NCBI GenBank assembly: GCA_963682025.1
Contig: OY821517.1
Span: 334,967,144 to 335,031,143, forward strand
From: Cordilura impudica
Lineage: Eukaryota; Arthropoda; Insecta; Diptera; Scathophagidae
Direction: 5' to 3'
DNA length: 64,000 nucleotides
Within the stretch, counting starts at the first letter, position 1. Each line of letters starts with the position of its first letter. Positions 10,826 through 23,113 of the stretch are shown one piece after another. Both the position numbers and the translations under genes were made by a program. Below the pieces are notes generated by a model. The model had not been told where the DNA came from, searched no databases, and saw only the letters and a program-made list of their open reading frames with translations.

Positions 10826-11436
10826 GGCCGAGGCCACGCAATGAGCGGCAAAGCGGCAAGCGCCAGAGCGGTGAGCGGCAGAGCGGCGAGTTTGAGCGGC
10901 AAGTGGCTTATTTCTGAGCGTCACTTCTGAGCGGTTAGTAGTCAAAATGCCATTGTCAATGTTATTATTTATATAAAAAGTTTTTTGACTATTTTATGAT
11001 TTTGATTTATATATGTATTTATTTATCTTTTTAACTTTTTATCGATTGAGAAACAACAACAAAAATGGTTGTCGTTAAGATAACAACAGCTAACTTTAAC
11101 AGTAGTGAATATCGTTAAAAATTTTACTGAGTACCAAAATCAATAATTTCGTTGTTTCCTTTTTTTTAACGATTCAGTTATCGTTAAAAGAAGTTACTGA
11201 ATTGCGCTACAGATTGACAAAACAAAGAAAAGCCATTTTTTGCCATTTTTATTCTTTGCTGCTCAGAAAACAACTAAAAATTAGAACAAGTTCTATTCCT
11301 GAGCGGCGCCGCTTAGACGCTCAGAAATGCCGCTCACATGTCGCTCATTCTGTGGTCACTTCAGTAGCATTTCATATGTTTTAATTTTTTCCGCTCATCG
11401 CTCTGCCGCTCGCCGCTTTGCTGCGTGGCCTCGGCC
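10826..11436. mobile_element. GC-rich MITE, PIF/Harbinger-like
   Basis: A 611-bp element has terminal inverted repeats GGCCGAGGCCACGCA followed at both ends by iterated GAGCGGCAAAGCGGC-like words. It is flanked by TTA on both sides (10823-10825 and 11437-11439). A 3-bp TWA target duplication and GG-starting TIRs are typical of PIF/Harbinger. The ends are strikingly GC-rich while the core (10945-11210) is AT-rich and matches part of the 3-kb element at 14461-14730. It has no transposase gene and so is non-autonomous. It sits in minisatellite A. Confidence 0.8.
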
Positions 11437-11636
11437 TTAGAAGACGTACTTTTTAAGACAATGTAATTTTCTAAGGAAAAATAAAAATAGAAAATGGTAC
11501 TTTTGAAGAAAAATTTACTTCTTAAAAGAAGGGCATTTTTTTTATGAAAATCTACTTCTCTAAGAAAAGACACTTATTAAAAGAAAGGTAAATTTTTTAG
11601 AAAAGCGAAAAAAGTAAGTCTTTACGACATTGTATT
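11437..11636 (+). repeat. Minisatellite A remnant
   Basis: Short block of AAGAAAA..TACTTTTT units between the MITE and the mini-me-like copy. Confidence 0.7.
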
Positions 11637-12406
11637 TATACCCTATACCACTATGTGGTTTGGGTATAATGACTTTGTGCTGCTGTTTGTAACAACCAAA
11701 AATATTTGACCCAGACCCATCTTTAATTATACCGATCGAATCAGAATCACTTTTTGAGTTGATTTAACAATGTCCGTCCGTCTGTGTGTCCATGTAAAGC
11801 TTGTAATCAAAGTGCAGGTCGCAAATATGAATATATTTTGATGAAATTTGGTATATATGCTTTTATCGGCCATGGGATGAACGCTATTGCAAGTGGTGAA
11901 ATTCGGTCCATGTTCAGACCTAGCCCCTATACAAATTACCCCTATGAAATCGACATAAATTGCCATAAAATCCAAATTGTCATATAGATCTTACTCAAAT
12001 TGGGTTTGTATGCGTTCATTACATCCATTAATGAGTAGTCCAAAAATGATCCCTTTGGCCCCATACAGAGCTGCTTCCCGATATTCACTTAAATCTATTA
12101 AAAATCAAAAATATTGCACTGATTCTTCTCGAATTGTGTTTGTATATGTTTTTGCAAAATACAAGAGACGTTACCAACCATGGTCAGGATCGGTTCATTT
12201 TTGGACCTAGTCCCCATATAGATATAGCATCCGATATGAACTTTTTCATATCTGCAGCCAAAAAAATTAATAAAAATCCCACTCAAATTTGGTTTTTGCT
12301 TATTTTCTATGTCCAGTTAGTTGGGCCTAAGAGATATGGTTTCCAAACGCATGGTATAGGGTATCGTATAGTCGGTCTAGACCGACTATAATTTTTCTTA
12401 CTTGTT
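11637..12406 (-). mobile_element. mini-me/DINE-1-like element, copy a
   Basis: Complete copy, about 770 bp. Read on the minus strand, it begins AACAAGTAAGA, then a GTCGGTCTAGACCGAC palindrome, then ATACCCTATACCA. It ends in a GACG/GACA microsatellite and GGTATAGGGTATA. The (GTCY)n tract and paired TACCCTATACCA motifs recall dipteran mini-me/DINE-1 elements. Family assignment is inference. It sits in minisatellite A. Short open frames inside recur in all copies and are not genes. Confidence 0.8.
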
Positions 12407-13493
12407 TTTTTTAACAAAGTTGCCTTTTTTTCAAATAAAGATACTTTTTAAAATGGTCCTCTTATAAGAAAAAGTATATTTTTAAGCAAAGTTACTATCT
12501 TAAGAAAATGTATTATTTTAGGAAAATTTTTTTCTTAAGAAAAAGATATTTCTTTAGGAAAAAAATAATTTTGTTATTTTTAAGAAAAAGAAAATGTACT
12601 TTTATAAGCAAAAGGAACTTTTTATAAAAATTTGACTTTTTAAAGAAAAGGTACTTATTTAAGAAAAGGGTACTTTTTTAAGAAAGGGATACGGATTTAC
12701 GTAATAAGGGATTTAAAAAAGGAACTTTGTTAAGAAAAATCTACATTTTTAAGAAAAATGTAATTTTTAAAAAGTTCCCTTTTAAAGATAAAGTTACTTT
12801 AAAAAGAAGCAATTTTTAAGAAAAGCTATTTATTAAGAAAAAATTAATTTTTAAGTAAACACTATTAAGGAAAGGTGCTTAAAAAAAGGATATTTTAAGA
12901 AAGGGTACTTTTTTAAACTGAACTTTTTAAAAAAATGTACTTTTAAAGAAAAATATACTATCTTAAAAGGTCCTTTTTTAGGAAAAAGGTACTTTTTAGA
13001 AACGCAATTTTTAAGAAAATTTACTCTTTTAGAAAATTTACTTTTTAAGAAAAACGTATTTCTTTAAGAAAATTTACTTTTTTAAAAACTTACTTTCTTT
13101 TAAATGTCCTTTTGAAAAACAAAAATTTTTTAAGAAATAATATTAGCTTTTTTTAAAGGTGCTTTTTAAGAAAAAATTAATTTTTTTTAAAAGCTTGTAC
13201 TTTAAGAAAAATTTACTTTTTTAAGAAAAAGCTACTATTTCTTAAAAATTACGTTTTTTTTAAGAAATGGTATTGTTTGAAGAAAAAATTCTTTTTTAAG
13301 AAAAAATACTTTTTAAGGCAATGTACTTTTTTTAAGAAAAATTTACTTTTCCAGGAAAGGAACGCTTTTTAAAAAAAAATTACTTTTGTAAAAAAGGTAC
13401 ATTTTTTAGAAAAATTTCTTTTAAAAAAAAAGGCATTTCTAAAAGAAAGTTTTTAAGCAAAGTATTTTGTAAGAAAAAACTACTTTTTTTAAA
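12407..13493 (+). repeat. Minisatellite A array, forward orientation
   Basis: About 1.1 kb of degenerate AAGAAAAGGTACTTTTTT-type units, with no other content. Confidence 0.85.
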
Positions 13494-16400
13494 AACAAGT
13501 AAGAGTGTTAAATTCGGCTGTGCCGAATCTTTAATACCCTCCACCTCGGTTTGAGTATTGATAATAAATGTAGACAAAATATTGGGAAAATATGCATGCG
13601 TTTCCTATATGCATGCGTTTCCGGTTATATGACATAACTTCTCGTTTAATTTAGTTTTTGCTAATTAAATAGCTCGCCTTAACCTCCATTGCAAAGGTAA
13701 TGGTTGTGTAGGGTGGCTATATGCATTAAATCGTGCTAATTGGAGATGGCTGTATAGTTTCTTTTAACTGGCGAAATATTTTTTATTGCGGCCATATAGG
13801 TCGGATGAAGTAACAAAATAATAACCAAAAAAAAGCTCTCTCAACTTTTTTATTAAAATATTGCCATATTTGGAAAACATAGAGAATAAATTTATAATAA
13901 TAAATAATTAAATTAGGGATGCCAAACGCAAAAAACCAAATGTCCCAAACATTTTAAATAAAATAATTTGTTATCTTTATTTTCTGAAAAACTTCAAATA
14001 TTCATCCAAGAAAAAATTGTGAAAAATAATATATGTATAAATAACATTCTCATCAAATTGCGTTTATTTATGTAACAATTTTTATGATCGCAATTCTTAA
14101 ATATCATTTGAGGTTTTCTAAAATTCATTGAATTTAAATTAATGTTTTCTGTAATGCGAATTCAACGATCCGACAGAATTTCAACGATCCGACAATCGCA
14201 CTGCATTGCACTGAGGATTAAGTGATTTACTAAGTACACACATATTAACGACAGTCGACAAATCTATTTTTCTATTTATTTAAATTGTAAACGAGTGGCA
14301 TCTCTGTTAAAATAAGCGAAAAACACAAAGAATAATAGAAAAAAACAAATTACTTCGTGTTTGACAGGATGATTTTATGTTTATGTTTAATATCTTATTT
14401 TTTTTACTAATATTTCTGTTTATTTATTTGAAAATGAAATAATGAATTGAATATGCTATTTAATTTTTTTATTTATATAAAAAAGTTTTTTAATAGAAGC
14501 AAAATACTTTCACTATTTTATGATTTTTATTTATGTATGACGACATTTCAACCTAAAAATTTAAGTTTTTATCGATTGAATAAACAACACAAAAATGGTT
14601 GTCGTTTAGATAACAACAACAGCTGACTTTAACAATAGCGAATATCGTTTAAAAATTTTACTGATAATTTTGCTTTTCTTTTTTAACGATTCGACAATCG
14701 TTAAAAGAAGTTACTGAAAAGCTATTAATTTCTCCTGAATGCCAATATTTTTTTTTTAATGTAAACATTTTTTAAATGTAAACATATTTGGTGTTTTTTT
14801 TTGGAATTTCAATTTGTGTTTAACGAATAAAATTTATATGTATATTAAAGATGCAATTGATGTCTTCTAAATTTAAAATTATTATTTCTGACGTTTTGAT
14901 ATGATTTTCTGAAATTCAGTTAATATTTTCTAATTTATAATTGGAAATTTTAATTCCAGTTTTTAGAATTGATATTTTCTTAAATTTGAATGGAAAATTT
15001 AAAAAGTGCAATTTTGTATTTATGTGAATAATAATGCTTTAGTAGTTATAAACAATTTTTAAAAATTAGATGTAATCGCAATCAGATATTTTGTAGATAA
15101 AGCAGAATAATAATTCTATATAACTATGTAGAACTGTTTTGAAAGCAAAAAACTCATTGATGAACTCGGTAAAGACAACAAAAAGTTAGTATGCCAAACT
15201 TATGTTCATATTTGTAAAAGAATAATGAAAAAACATATGAAATAATAAAAGACCAGCCCGTGTATACTCTTAACATTGTGCTGTATGATATCTATTTGAA
15301 AATATTGACATTCATGTTAAAATAGAAATAACTATTGCAAAGCTAATTAGAACAAAAATTGTGGCGCCACCTATGTGGCATAGTCACTCTGAGCAAAATG
15401 AAGTGACACTCTGTTAATGCAAAAGAAATGTATTTTCCCCACAACAAAATATTGCAGAATTTTATGTAAATAAAATAATATTCCGATTTATTTCTAACAT
15501 GCAGTTATTATGGATATACATATATAGAATATATATATACATATATAGAATACATATATAGAATAGAATAGAATATAGAATATATGTATATTATTTGTAT
15601 TACTTAATATGTGTATGTATGTATATGTAAATATTACACACAAAAAATACAACATCAAACGTTATTTTTGTGTTTTTCTCTTTAAATAAATTAATACATA
15701 AAATTTACATTGTTTTATTTTTATTAACAACTAGGTATTTTAGCATTATATGCTTAAGATGCTGGTGAATTTTTACTCCCTTTATATTAACTCGTGGTGT
15801 CTGCTTGTCGAAAAAATTTTGGATCGATTTTAGCCCCTTTCCCGTGACCCAATTGCAGGCAGGCTCGTGGCAATGACAGAAATGATCTAGTAAATTTTTT
15901 TAGTGATGCCAAAACAATGGAAACTTTTAAATTTTTCTACCAGAGTTGATAAAAAAAAATGTACAAACTGTTAGTTTTTATTATATTATTACCACAACGA
16001 CCACAAAAACAACAAGTCCAGCTACGACAACAATATAACATTTAGAATAACAACAAGAACACTATAGAAACATCATATTTTTCATTTTTTTTTTAATTTT
16101 TCAGAGATTTCCCTGGACCTGTTCCACCGATTTTAATGATTTTTGAAATGAAAATCTTCCCATAAATTTGGAGAATCATTCTCACTAAAAATGATCACCT
16201 TAGCTATCCTATTGAGGGCGTGATTGTGACAAGAACAACATAGAAAATTATATTTTTTTAAGACTTTTTTTTAGATCTTTATTCAAATCTCGGGCTCTAA
16301 TTGACCGATTTGGACGATTTCAAATAGCAAACTTCTGAGGATGTTAGTGAATCATTTTTTATGTCAACGAGCACCCTAGCTGCCCGACTGATGCCGTCAT

Positions 16401-16562
16401 CGTGATTTCCACAGACGGACAGACGGACATCGCTATTCAACTCCGGTTGTTATAAGGATCACAAATATGTATATTTTATGGGGTCCAAATTTTTTTTTCT
16501 AATTATTACAAACGGCATGACAAACTTATATATACCCTCTGCACCTGGAGTTGAGGGTATAA
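13494..16562 (+). mobile_element. 3.07-kb non-coding element (family L), copy 1
   Basis: It starts AACAAGTAAGAG, continues with an ATTCGGCTGTGCCGAAT palindrome and TACCCTCCACC, and ends with GACGGACAGACGGACATCG and then GAGGTATA-type sequence (TTGAGGGTATA). Both flanks are minisatellite A, so the borders are clear. There is no open frame longer than about 60 codons. The inside holds a ~1.1-kb AT-rich part, a TATAGAA-type simple repeat (15520-15600) and a GGCGCC-containing palindrome near 15362. A diverged copy lies inverted at 43345-46107. Confidence 0.75.
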
Positions 16563-17090
16563 ATATGCTTTAAAAGCTATTTTTTTAAGAAACGATACTT
16601 TTTATAAAAGGTATTTCTTAAAAAGGCACTTTTTAAAGAAATATGCACCATTTTAAAAAAATTAAAAAGAGAGGTAATTTTTTTTTATAAGAAATATTTT
16701 TTTAAGAGAATTGACATTTTTAAGAAAAACTTAATTTAAAAAAAATAGGATACTTTGAAAGAAGGTACCTTTTTAAGAAGCTCCTCTCTTTTTAAGAAAA
16801 TGTACGTTTTACAAAAAGGTACTCGCTTAAGCAAATACACTTCTTTAAGAAAATGTAATTTTTGAAATAAGGTGCCTTTTTAAGAAAAAGGTATTTTTTT
16901 TAGAAAAGCTACCTTAAAAAAATTGCGTTTTTTAAAACTGTACTTTTTTTAGAAAAGGTATTTTTTTTAAGAAAACGTACTTTTCTTAGATATTTTAGTT
17001 TTTGAAGAAAAGTTTATTTTTTAACCCAGTTTTTTTAAGAAACATTTACTTTTTAAATAAAATTTTCTTTTTTAAAATTTATTTATTTTT
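16563..17090 (+). repeat. Minisatellite A array
   Basis: The same ~18-bp units resume directly after the L element. Confidence 0.8.
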
Positions 17091-17695
17091 TTTTTTTTTT
17101 GAAGATATGCATAACGTTGGATTATTTATTTCACATACACGTTATAGCATAACATTTGAAGAATCTTAGAAAAAAATTCCAATTAAAAATTTTAATAAAT
17201 AAGTCCGTGGCAGCGAATCTCCTGAGGCGTTGTTGTTTTGTGGTGAACATCATAACTCGTTACGGGATCGTGTGAAATAAAAAAAAAATCGAAATGCGTT
17301 TAAAAGGTGATATGTTTCCTGAGGTAACGCCGAAAATTTTTTTATTTTTTTTTTTTGCAGCATTTTGAAGTGAAAAACACGATTTTTGCTATAAAATGGA
17401 AAATGGAAAATAAAAAAAAAACTCCGGTGTTACCTGGTGATTTATGTGTAGAAATAGTGTGTAAAGTTTAAAAAGGATCGGTCAAGTACATTTTGAGTTA
17501 TGATGTTCACGGGCTTCAAACATTTATTTGCGAGAAAATCGATTTAAAGTTTTCTTAAAACTTATTTATATATGATATACCGTATCTTCTTTAGTTTTGC
17601 TTCGATTTACTTGAAATTTTGACACAACAGTCTCGACATGTCGTGCATTCAGAAAAAGAAATGCCAATAAAGGTTTTAAAACCTGACCCCCCCTT
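17091..17695. other. Unclassified repeat-like insertion in minisatellite A
   Basis: About 600 bp of different composition interrupts the array, with GAACATCATAACTCGTTACG near 17243 and its partial counterpart ATGATGTTCACGGGC near 17501. It ends in ACCTGACCCCCCCTTAA. Two Kunitz-like or other domains were not seen; there is no coding frame. It could be a non-autonomous element, but terminal repeats are not convincing. Confidence 0.4.
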
Positions 17696-17925
17696 AAGGA
17701 AATGTACATTTTGGGAAAAGGCCCTTTTTAAGATATGTACTTTTTTGCGAAAAGATATTTTTTAAGAAAATATGCCTTTTAAATAAAGTGCTTTATAAGG
17801 GCAGCTACTTTTTCAGCAAAAAGTACTCGTTTAAGAAATGTGCGTTTCTTTAAAAAAAAATATTTTTTTTTTTTATTGAAGGTACTTTTTAAAGAAAATT
17901 TTTAATTAAAGTTACTGGTTGTATA
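17696..17925 (+). repeat. Minisatellite A array, last forward block
   Basis: AAGAAAATGTAC-type units. After this block the minisatellite next appears in the opposite orientation, from 19641 onward. Confidence 0.7.
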
Positions 17926-19640
17926 TTATTATTCGTATTATCTCATTTGCATTACAGTTTCAACTAGTCCACTCGCTATAATATCATTTCGCTGTAAACT
18001 TTCTTTTCATATATTTTCCAGTCAATAAAATTTGAAATCTGCTAAAGATAATTAATGACAGGTACATGCTATACGCGACTAGCTGCATTATTACCTGGTC
18101 ATTTGAATCAGAAACGGTTATATTAATTAATTAAAGCATTTCTATTACAATTAATATTGTAACTAATATTGTTGTGTAAATAATATTGTCCGAATTGAAG
18201 GTTTACCACATTGGAAATGTGTGCACACATAAATAGCAACTACAACAAATATGTATATGAAAATCTCACTTGCTGGTCGGTGGGGTGACTCGTACAAATG
18301 AAATTGAAAAATTATAGATCAATTCGAAACTCATAATATTTAATTTTTTTATTAGTATTTATTGTTTTTAATAAATAATCTGAATGATATTAATAGTAGA
18401 GACATAAATAATTGCATATGAATTGGAAAACAAAAAATTATTGCATACACGAAATGAATGCCAAATTCTATATAATAATCAATTTGTTAAGTGCTTATCA
18501 ATATGAGACATATTAGCAATAGATTAAATAAAATTGTTAATCACCAGAAAATAACAATTTAAATGCAAGTTAACTATCGCGACTGGTAATAAAAATTTAA
18601 AAAAATTTGTAAATGTTATAAAATTTAGGTAAAAGAAAGTTTTTTTTTTCGATATTTTTATGTATACCGTAAAAAAAATATGGAAAATAATATTGAGGAA
18701 AAACATTTTATGGCGTAAATAATTTGATGGTAAACAAATTTTTGGCCCGAATGTTTTAAACAAATTTATTTTTTTTTGGCAAAAATTAAAAAAAAAAATT
18801 GTTTTCAAACCGAAAAGTATAAAGTAAAAATTTTTGCGGCAAAAAAGCATCCCGTGGATGGCAATAAATTATGGGGGCCCGAGCCTTACTTAGATGAGTT
18901 ACAAAAGGAATGCGAGACTTTTTCACATTTCAAATAATTACAAAAAATTTTCAATTATAATTAAGTCATTTGGGATTGTGCATTTATTTTCATGTTGCTC
19001 ATTTCAACACATATGGTAACAGATGCATGTAGTTGGCAACACTTAAAAGGCATATGGCCACAGCATCGATGATGGCGACAACAAGTGTTTGCAATCAGTT
19101 TGGGGCGGTTCAGTTCAAAAATTACAAAAGTGTAACAACATGTTTTGTACGACTTAAATGGTAGCGATAGATTTTTAACAAAAAAGACAGCCAGGCAGGC
19201 AGACAGCAAGACCGACAATAAGACGGCTAAACAGTCATTTATTTGCTTCTTTGTTTTGAATCCCCCCGCCATCAATCACCTTCAATTGCTGAAATACAAT
19301 CATACAATCACTTTTCTAATTTATGGCATGTGGTTTTGTTTTGCCAATACGAACGAAATTGAATTTCAGGATCATATTGAGCTGCGCTTGCTCGTAAAAC
19401 TGCAACACAAAACAAATTGCAACAATATCATGGAAAATTAAACAATATCATTTTTTCTATGGCAGTCATTACTGAAAGGAACCCAGTGGTGCAACTCTGT
19501 AGGGAATTGTAAAACATTTAATTAACAAATTAATTGTTGTTGTTTGATAAAAAATAAATAAAAAAAATAATAAAGATATTTTATTTTTTAATTTAAGTTA
19601 ATCTTGATGTTGTACAATGACTGCTGGTTTAAAAGTTAAT
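17926..19640. other. Non-coding, mostly single-copy sequence
   Basis: The part at 18960-19300 has higher complexity (CAGGCAGGCAGACAGCAAG, CACAGCATCGATGATGGC) and short overlapping open frames on both strands. Neither looks like a protein: they lack known motifs and overlap antisense. Possibly host intron or intergenic DNA. Confidence 0.4.
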
Positions 19641-20195
19641 ATTTTTTTTATGATTTTTTTGTCCCAAAAATTTAATTCAGTGCTTTTAGAAAAGGGCTTT
19701 CCAAAAAAATTACATTTTCCTAAAAAAAATTATTTTCTTAAAAAAGTGCTGTTTCTTAAACAAGTAGCTTTCCTTAAAATAGTTTTTTTCTTAAAAAAGT
19801 AGCTTTCCTTAAAATAGTACCTTTTCTTAAAAAACTACTTTTTTTAAAACACTGCCTTTTCTTATAAAAGTAAATTTTCTTAAAAAAGTGTCTTTTTTTA
19901 AGAAAAGTACCTCTCCTTAAAAAAGTACCTTTCATTAAACGGTACATTTCCATTTCCTAAAAAGGTTAATTTTCTTTAGAGAATAACTTAAAAAGTACTA
20001 TTTATTAAAAAGTAAATTTTCTTAAAAAAGTACATTTGCAAAAAAAAAAAAGAAAGCCTTTACCTCATAAAGTACTTTTTCTTAAAAAATCAACTTTTCT
20101 TAGATATGCAATTTTTAGTAAAAAAGTGCCTTTTTCCTAAAAGGGACCTTTATAGAAAAACTAGCTTTTTCTTAAAAATTTTATTTTTTAATCAT
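19641..20195 (-). repeat. Minisatellite A array, reversed orientation
   Basis: Units now read CTTAAAAAAGTACCTTTT, the reverse complement of the blocks before 17.9 kb. Confidence 0.8.
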
Positions 20196-20199
20196 AAAT

Positions 20200-20949
20200 C
20201 TGTGGTTTTCTAGAATAACCGCGTATGTCATAAAATAAAAATGTTCAGGAGAGCCAAAAAACGTTATATTTGAAATTATGGGCTCGATATAAAGTTTTTA
20301 AGACTTTTTATTTAACAGGCCTGTAGATATGGGCAATAAATACTTTATAAAAAATTTTGAGTCAAAAATATTAAGAGGAATAGATCCTAGAGAAGGACGA
20401 AAAAACAATATATAAATTACACTTAAAGTGTGTGCAGATAAAACAACTTATGTCGACAAATGTCGTTTACTTTGAAAAATAAAACTAACAGTGCAACTAC
20501 ACATTTAGACATATGTAAGTAGTTGTTGCTTGAAAAATTGATTTTTTTTTTCGTCAACAGAAAGTTAACCGGACTTAGGGTGAGAATATAACAACGTATC
20601 AAGAATAATAGTGACAACAAATAAATGAAATAAAACAGTTTTATAAGTGGTTATAAACTGAAAAATAATTCAAAATGATTTTGCATTTTTTTTTCATTAA
20701 TAACAACGTATGTCGCTCTGTGTCGTTTTCTGAGAAAATAATTTGTCAGCGATCAAACGTAGGTTGACATATGTCGTTAGTGCTGCAAATTAATTTAATA
20801 AACATTTAAGTTACGTCGTTATTTAAAGAAAAGACTCAGAAATGGTCAATATTTTTTTTTTTTAAATTAAACACAATTAAAGAGCGTTAAAAATTATTAT
20901 ATTTGGCAACGTTAACTCAAAACTGACAAAAATGGACATACGCGGTTAT
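20200..20949 (+). mobile_element. TIR element with internal ACATACG words, copy 1
   Basis: The left end contains CTGTGGTTTTCTAGAATAAC continuing to CGCGTATGTC. The right end is the inverse, GACATACGCGGTTAT, and is truncated relative to copy 2 at 50011-50768. The inside repeats words of ACGTATGTCG / CGACATACGT type on both strands. It is non-coding and inserted between two minisatellite blocks. Confidence 0.75.
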
Positions 20950-22176
20950 ATCTTTTTAAATAGGATTTTTTTTAATTATTAAAAGTAGCTGTACTTAAAA
21001 TAGTACATTTTCGTAAAAAGATAAATTTTCTTTAAAAGTTCCCTTTCATTAAAAATAATTTTTTTTTTATAAAATACTATTTTAAAAATTTACCTAAAAA
21101 TTTAATTGTTAATAAAAAAGTACTTTTTATAAAAAGTACGTTTTATAAAAAAGTACCTTTTATAAAAAAAGTATCTTTTATATAAAAGTACCTTTTATAA
21201 ATAAAGTGCCTTTTATAAAAAAGTACGTTGTATAAAAAATACCTTTTATAAAATAGTACTTTTATAAAACAAATACCATGCAAAAAAGTACTTTTTATAA
21301 AAAATGCGTTTTATAAAAATGTACCTTTTACAAAGAATTTCCTTTTATATGAAGGTACCCTTTATAAAAAAGCACCTTTTATAAAAAAGTACCCTTCATA
21401 AAAAAGCACTTTAAACAAAAAAGTACCTTTTATAAAAAAGTACATTTTATAAAAAAGTACATTTTATAAAGAAGTACCTTTTATAAAAAAGTACCTTTTA
21501 TAAAAAAGTACCTTTTATAAAAAAGTACCTTTTATAAATAAAGTACCTTTTACAAAAAAAGTGCATTTTATATAAAAGTACCTTGGTTTAAAAAGTACCT
21601 TTTTTAAAAAAGTGCCTTTTATATAAAAGTACGTTGTATAAAAAAGTTATTTTTTTAAAAAAATGCCTTCTATAAAAAAATACCACCCCGAAAAGTATTT
21701 TCTATAAAGAAAATGCCTTTTATAAAAATGTAACATTTATAAAAAAGTTCCTTTTATATAAAGGTACCCATTATAGAGAAGCTGCTTTTATATAAAGATA
21801 CCTTTTATAAAAAGTTCCTTTTATATAAAGGTACCCTTCATAAAAAGTACTTTATACAAAAAAAGTACATTTTATAAAAAAGTACCTTTTATAAAAAGTA
21901 CCTTTTATAAAAAAGTACCTTTTATAAAAAGTACCTTTTATAAAAAAGTACCTTTTATAAAAAACTACCTTTTATAAAAAACTACCTTTTATAGAAATGT
22001 ACCTTTTATAAATAAAGTACCTTTTATAAAAAGTGCCTTTTATAAAAAAGTACCTTATATAAAAAAGCATCTTTTATAAAAAAGTACGTTATATACAAAA
22101 TACCTTTTCTAAAATAATACCTTTTATAAAAAATACCTTATATAAAAAAGCATCTTTTATAAAAAAGTGCGTTATA
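20950..22176 (-). repeat. Minisatellite A, homogenised TATAAAAAAGTACCTTT variant
   Basis: The ~18-bp unit here is far more regular than in the forward blocks. The array continues after the inserted mariner element at 23112. Confidence 0.9.
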
Positions 22177-22178
22177 TA

Positions 22179-23111
22179 ACGGGTGATTTTTTAAGAGCTT
22201 GATAACTTTTTTTAAAAAAAAAACGCATAAAATTTGCAAAATCTCATCGGTTCTTTATTTGAAACGTTAGATTGGTCCATGACATTTACTTTTTGAAGAT
22301 AATTTCATTTAAATGTTGACCGCGGCTGCGTCTTAGGTGGTCCATTCGGAAAGTCCAATTTTGGGCAACTTTTTCGAGCATTTCGGCCGGAATAGCCCGA
22401 ATTTCTTCGGAAATGTTGTCTTCCAAAGCTGGAATAGTTGCTGGCTTATTTCTGTAGACTTTAGACTTGACGTAGCCCCACAAAAAATAGTCTAAAGGCG
22501 TCAAATCGCATGATCTTGGTGGCCAACTTACCGGTCCATTTCTTGAGATGAATTGTTCTCCGAAGTTTTCCCTCAAAATGGCCATAGAATCGCGAGCTGT
22601 GTGGCATGTAGCGCCATCTTGTTGAAACCACATGTCAACCAAGTTCAGTTCTTCCATTTTTGGCAACAAAAAGTTTGTTAGCATCGAACGATAGCGATCG
22701 CCATTCACCGTAACGTTGCGTCCAACAGCATCTTTGAAAAAATACGGTCCAATGATTCCACCAGCGTACAAACCACACCAAACAGTGCATTTTTCGGGAT
22801 GCATGGGCAGTTCTTGAACGGCTTCTGGTTGCTCTTCACTCCAAATACGGCAATTTTGCTTATTTACGAAGCCATTCAACCAGAAATGAGCCTCATCGCT
22901 GAACAAAATTTGTCGATAAAAAAGCGGATTTTCTGCCAACTTTTCTAGGGCCAATTCACTGAAAATTAGACGTTGTGGCAGATCGTTCGGCTTCAAAGCA
23001 TGAAATGTCAAAGCATACTGAGCATCTTTCTCTTTGACACCATGTCTGAAATCCCACGTGATCTGTCAAATACTAATGCATGAAAATCCTAACCTCAAAA
23101 AAATCACCCGT
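22179..23111 (-). mobile_element. 933-bp mariner-type element with exact TA target site
   Basis: Perfect short inverted repeats, ACGGGTGATTTTTT at both ends, are flanked by TA at 22177-22178 and 23112-23113. Removing the element and one TA rebuilds a normal minisatellite unit, GCGTTATATACAAAATG, matching intact units at 22082-22100 and 23442-23460. The element has lost the part coding for the N-terminal third of its transposase. Confidence 0.95.
22286..23020 (-). CDS. Mariner-type transposase, N-terminally truncated, catalytic domain open
   Basis: An uninterrupted frame of about 240 codons covers the DDE_3 catalytic domain. First Asp is in LFSDEAHFWLNG, second in QQDGATCHTA, third in PPRSCDLTPLDYFLWG, with 36 residues between second and third, followed by the normal C-terminus LNEIIFKK. 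The frame enters from VKEKDAQYALTFHALKPND with no ATG in frame, and an in-frame TGA lies about 50 bases upstream. The helix-turn-helix domain (about 100 residues) is absent, probably by internal deletion, since the TIR follows almost directly. All three catalytic Asp are kept and no frameshift is seen, so this is the youngest-looking coding sequence in the window. It should not work alone without its DNA-binding part. Confidence 0.85.
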   Translation of the reverse strand, partial: QYALTFHALKPNDLPQRLIFSELALEKLAENPLFYRQILFSDEAHFWLNGFVNKQNCRIWSEEQPEAVQELPMHPEKCTVWCGLYAGGIIGPYFFKDAVGRNVTVNGDRYRSMLTNFLLPKMEELNLVDMWFQQDGATCHTARDSMAILRENFGEQFISRNGPVSWPPRSCDLTPLDYFLWGYVKSKVYRNKPATIPALEDNISEEIRAIPAEMLEKVAQNWTFRMDHLRRSRGQHLNEIIFKK

Positions 23112-23113
23112 TA

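Noticed and set aside
18961..19441. Overlapping open frames of ~100 codons on both strands
   Set aside because: They lie antisense to each other, have no recognisable domain or start context, and sit in AT-rich DNA where such lengths are expected by chance.
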